From positions 1-37,305 of the forward strand of contig CAIJMQ010000018.1 in NCBI GenBank assembly GCA_903821905.1: a DNA stretch of 37,305 nt. Reading direction: 5' to 3'. A model generated the notes under the pieces. It searched no databases and had not been told where the DNA came from. It saw nothing but the letters and a program-made list of their open reading frames with translations. Origin of the DNA: an uncultured bacterium (lineage in GTDB: Bacteria; CAIJMQ01). Below are positions 37,271-37,305 of this stretch, piece by piece. Within the stretch, counting starts at the first letter, position 1, and the number at the start of each line of letters is the position of its first letter. Both the position numbers and the translations under genes were made by a program.

Positions 37271-37305
37271 TCGGCTCAATCGATTATCATGTGGGAATAT
37301 CCTCA

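Overview
37.3 kb AT-rich bacterial window, probably a metagenomic contig from an uncultivated diderm lineage, since an LpxI fragment is present. Most of it is housekeeping and metabolic gene blocks: ECF sigma/anti-sigma/prepilin, pyrR-pyrB-pyrC, tRNA-Asn, a divergent YchF-like protein, two mechanosensitive-channel-type genes, a ZTP (pfl-type) riboswitch upstream of pflB-pflA, a GH94 phosphorylase, a beta-CASP MBL protein, purE-recX, an ArsB/NhaD-type transporter, ROK kinase-hxlB, a multi-PAS GGDEF protein, GT2, pheT, an HNH gene, a minimal SufB/SufC pair, rsgA, a DEAD-box helicase, tRNA-Ser, a GAF-GGDEF protein, and an operon of ABC ATPase, reduced FtsX-type permease, PqqD-like protein, duplicated-domain protein and Gfo/Idh/MocA oxidoreductase. 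Best candidates for something undescribed: (1) the operon at 33168-36779, joining a PqqD-like (RRE-fold) protein, an unknown protein with two copies of a WYCK-containing domain, and an ABC transporter whose permease lacks room for a periplasmic domain; (2) a dispersed repeat at the 3' ends of three consecutive genes (27.7-29.9 kb); (3) a cluster of palindromes with a covarying hairpin pair beside tRNA-Ser; (4) a switching model for the ZTP riboswitch; (5) a YchF-like protein with eroded GTPase motifs. The last ~130 bp look like a junction to foreign sequence: lpxI breaks off and a 29-aa Arg/Lys-rich COX24/AURKAIP1-like ORF begins on the other strand. No CRISPR array, transposase or phage module was seen. 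All family calls come from reading motifs; no searches were run.
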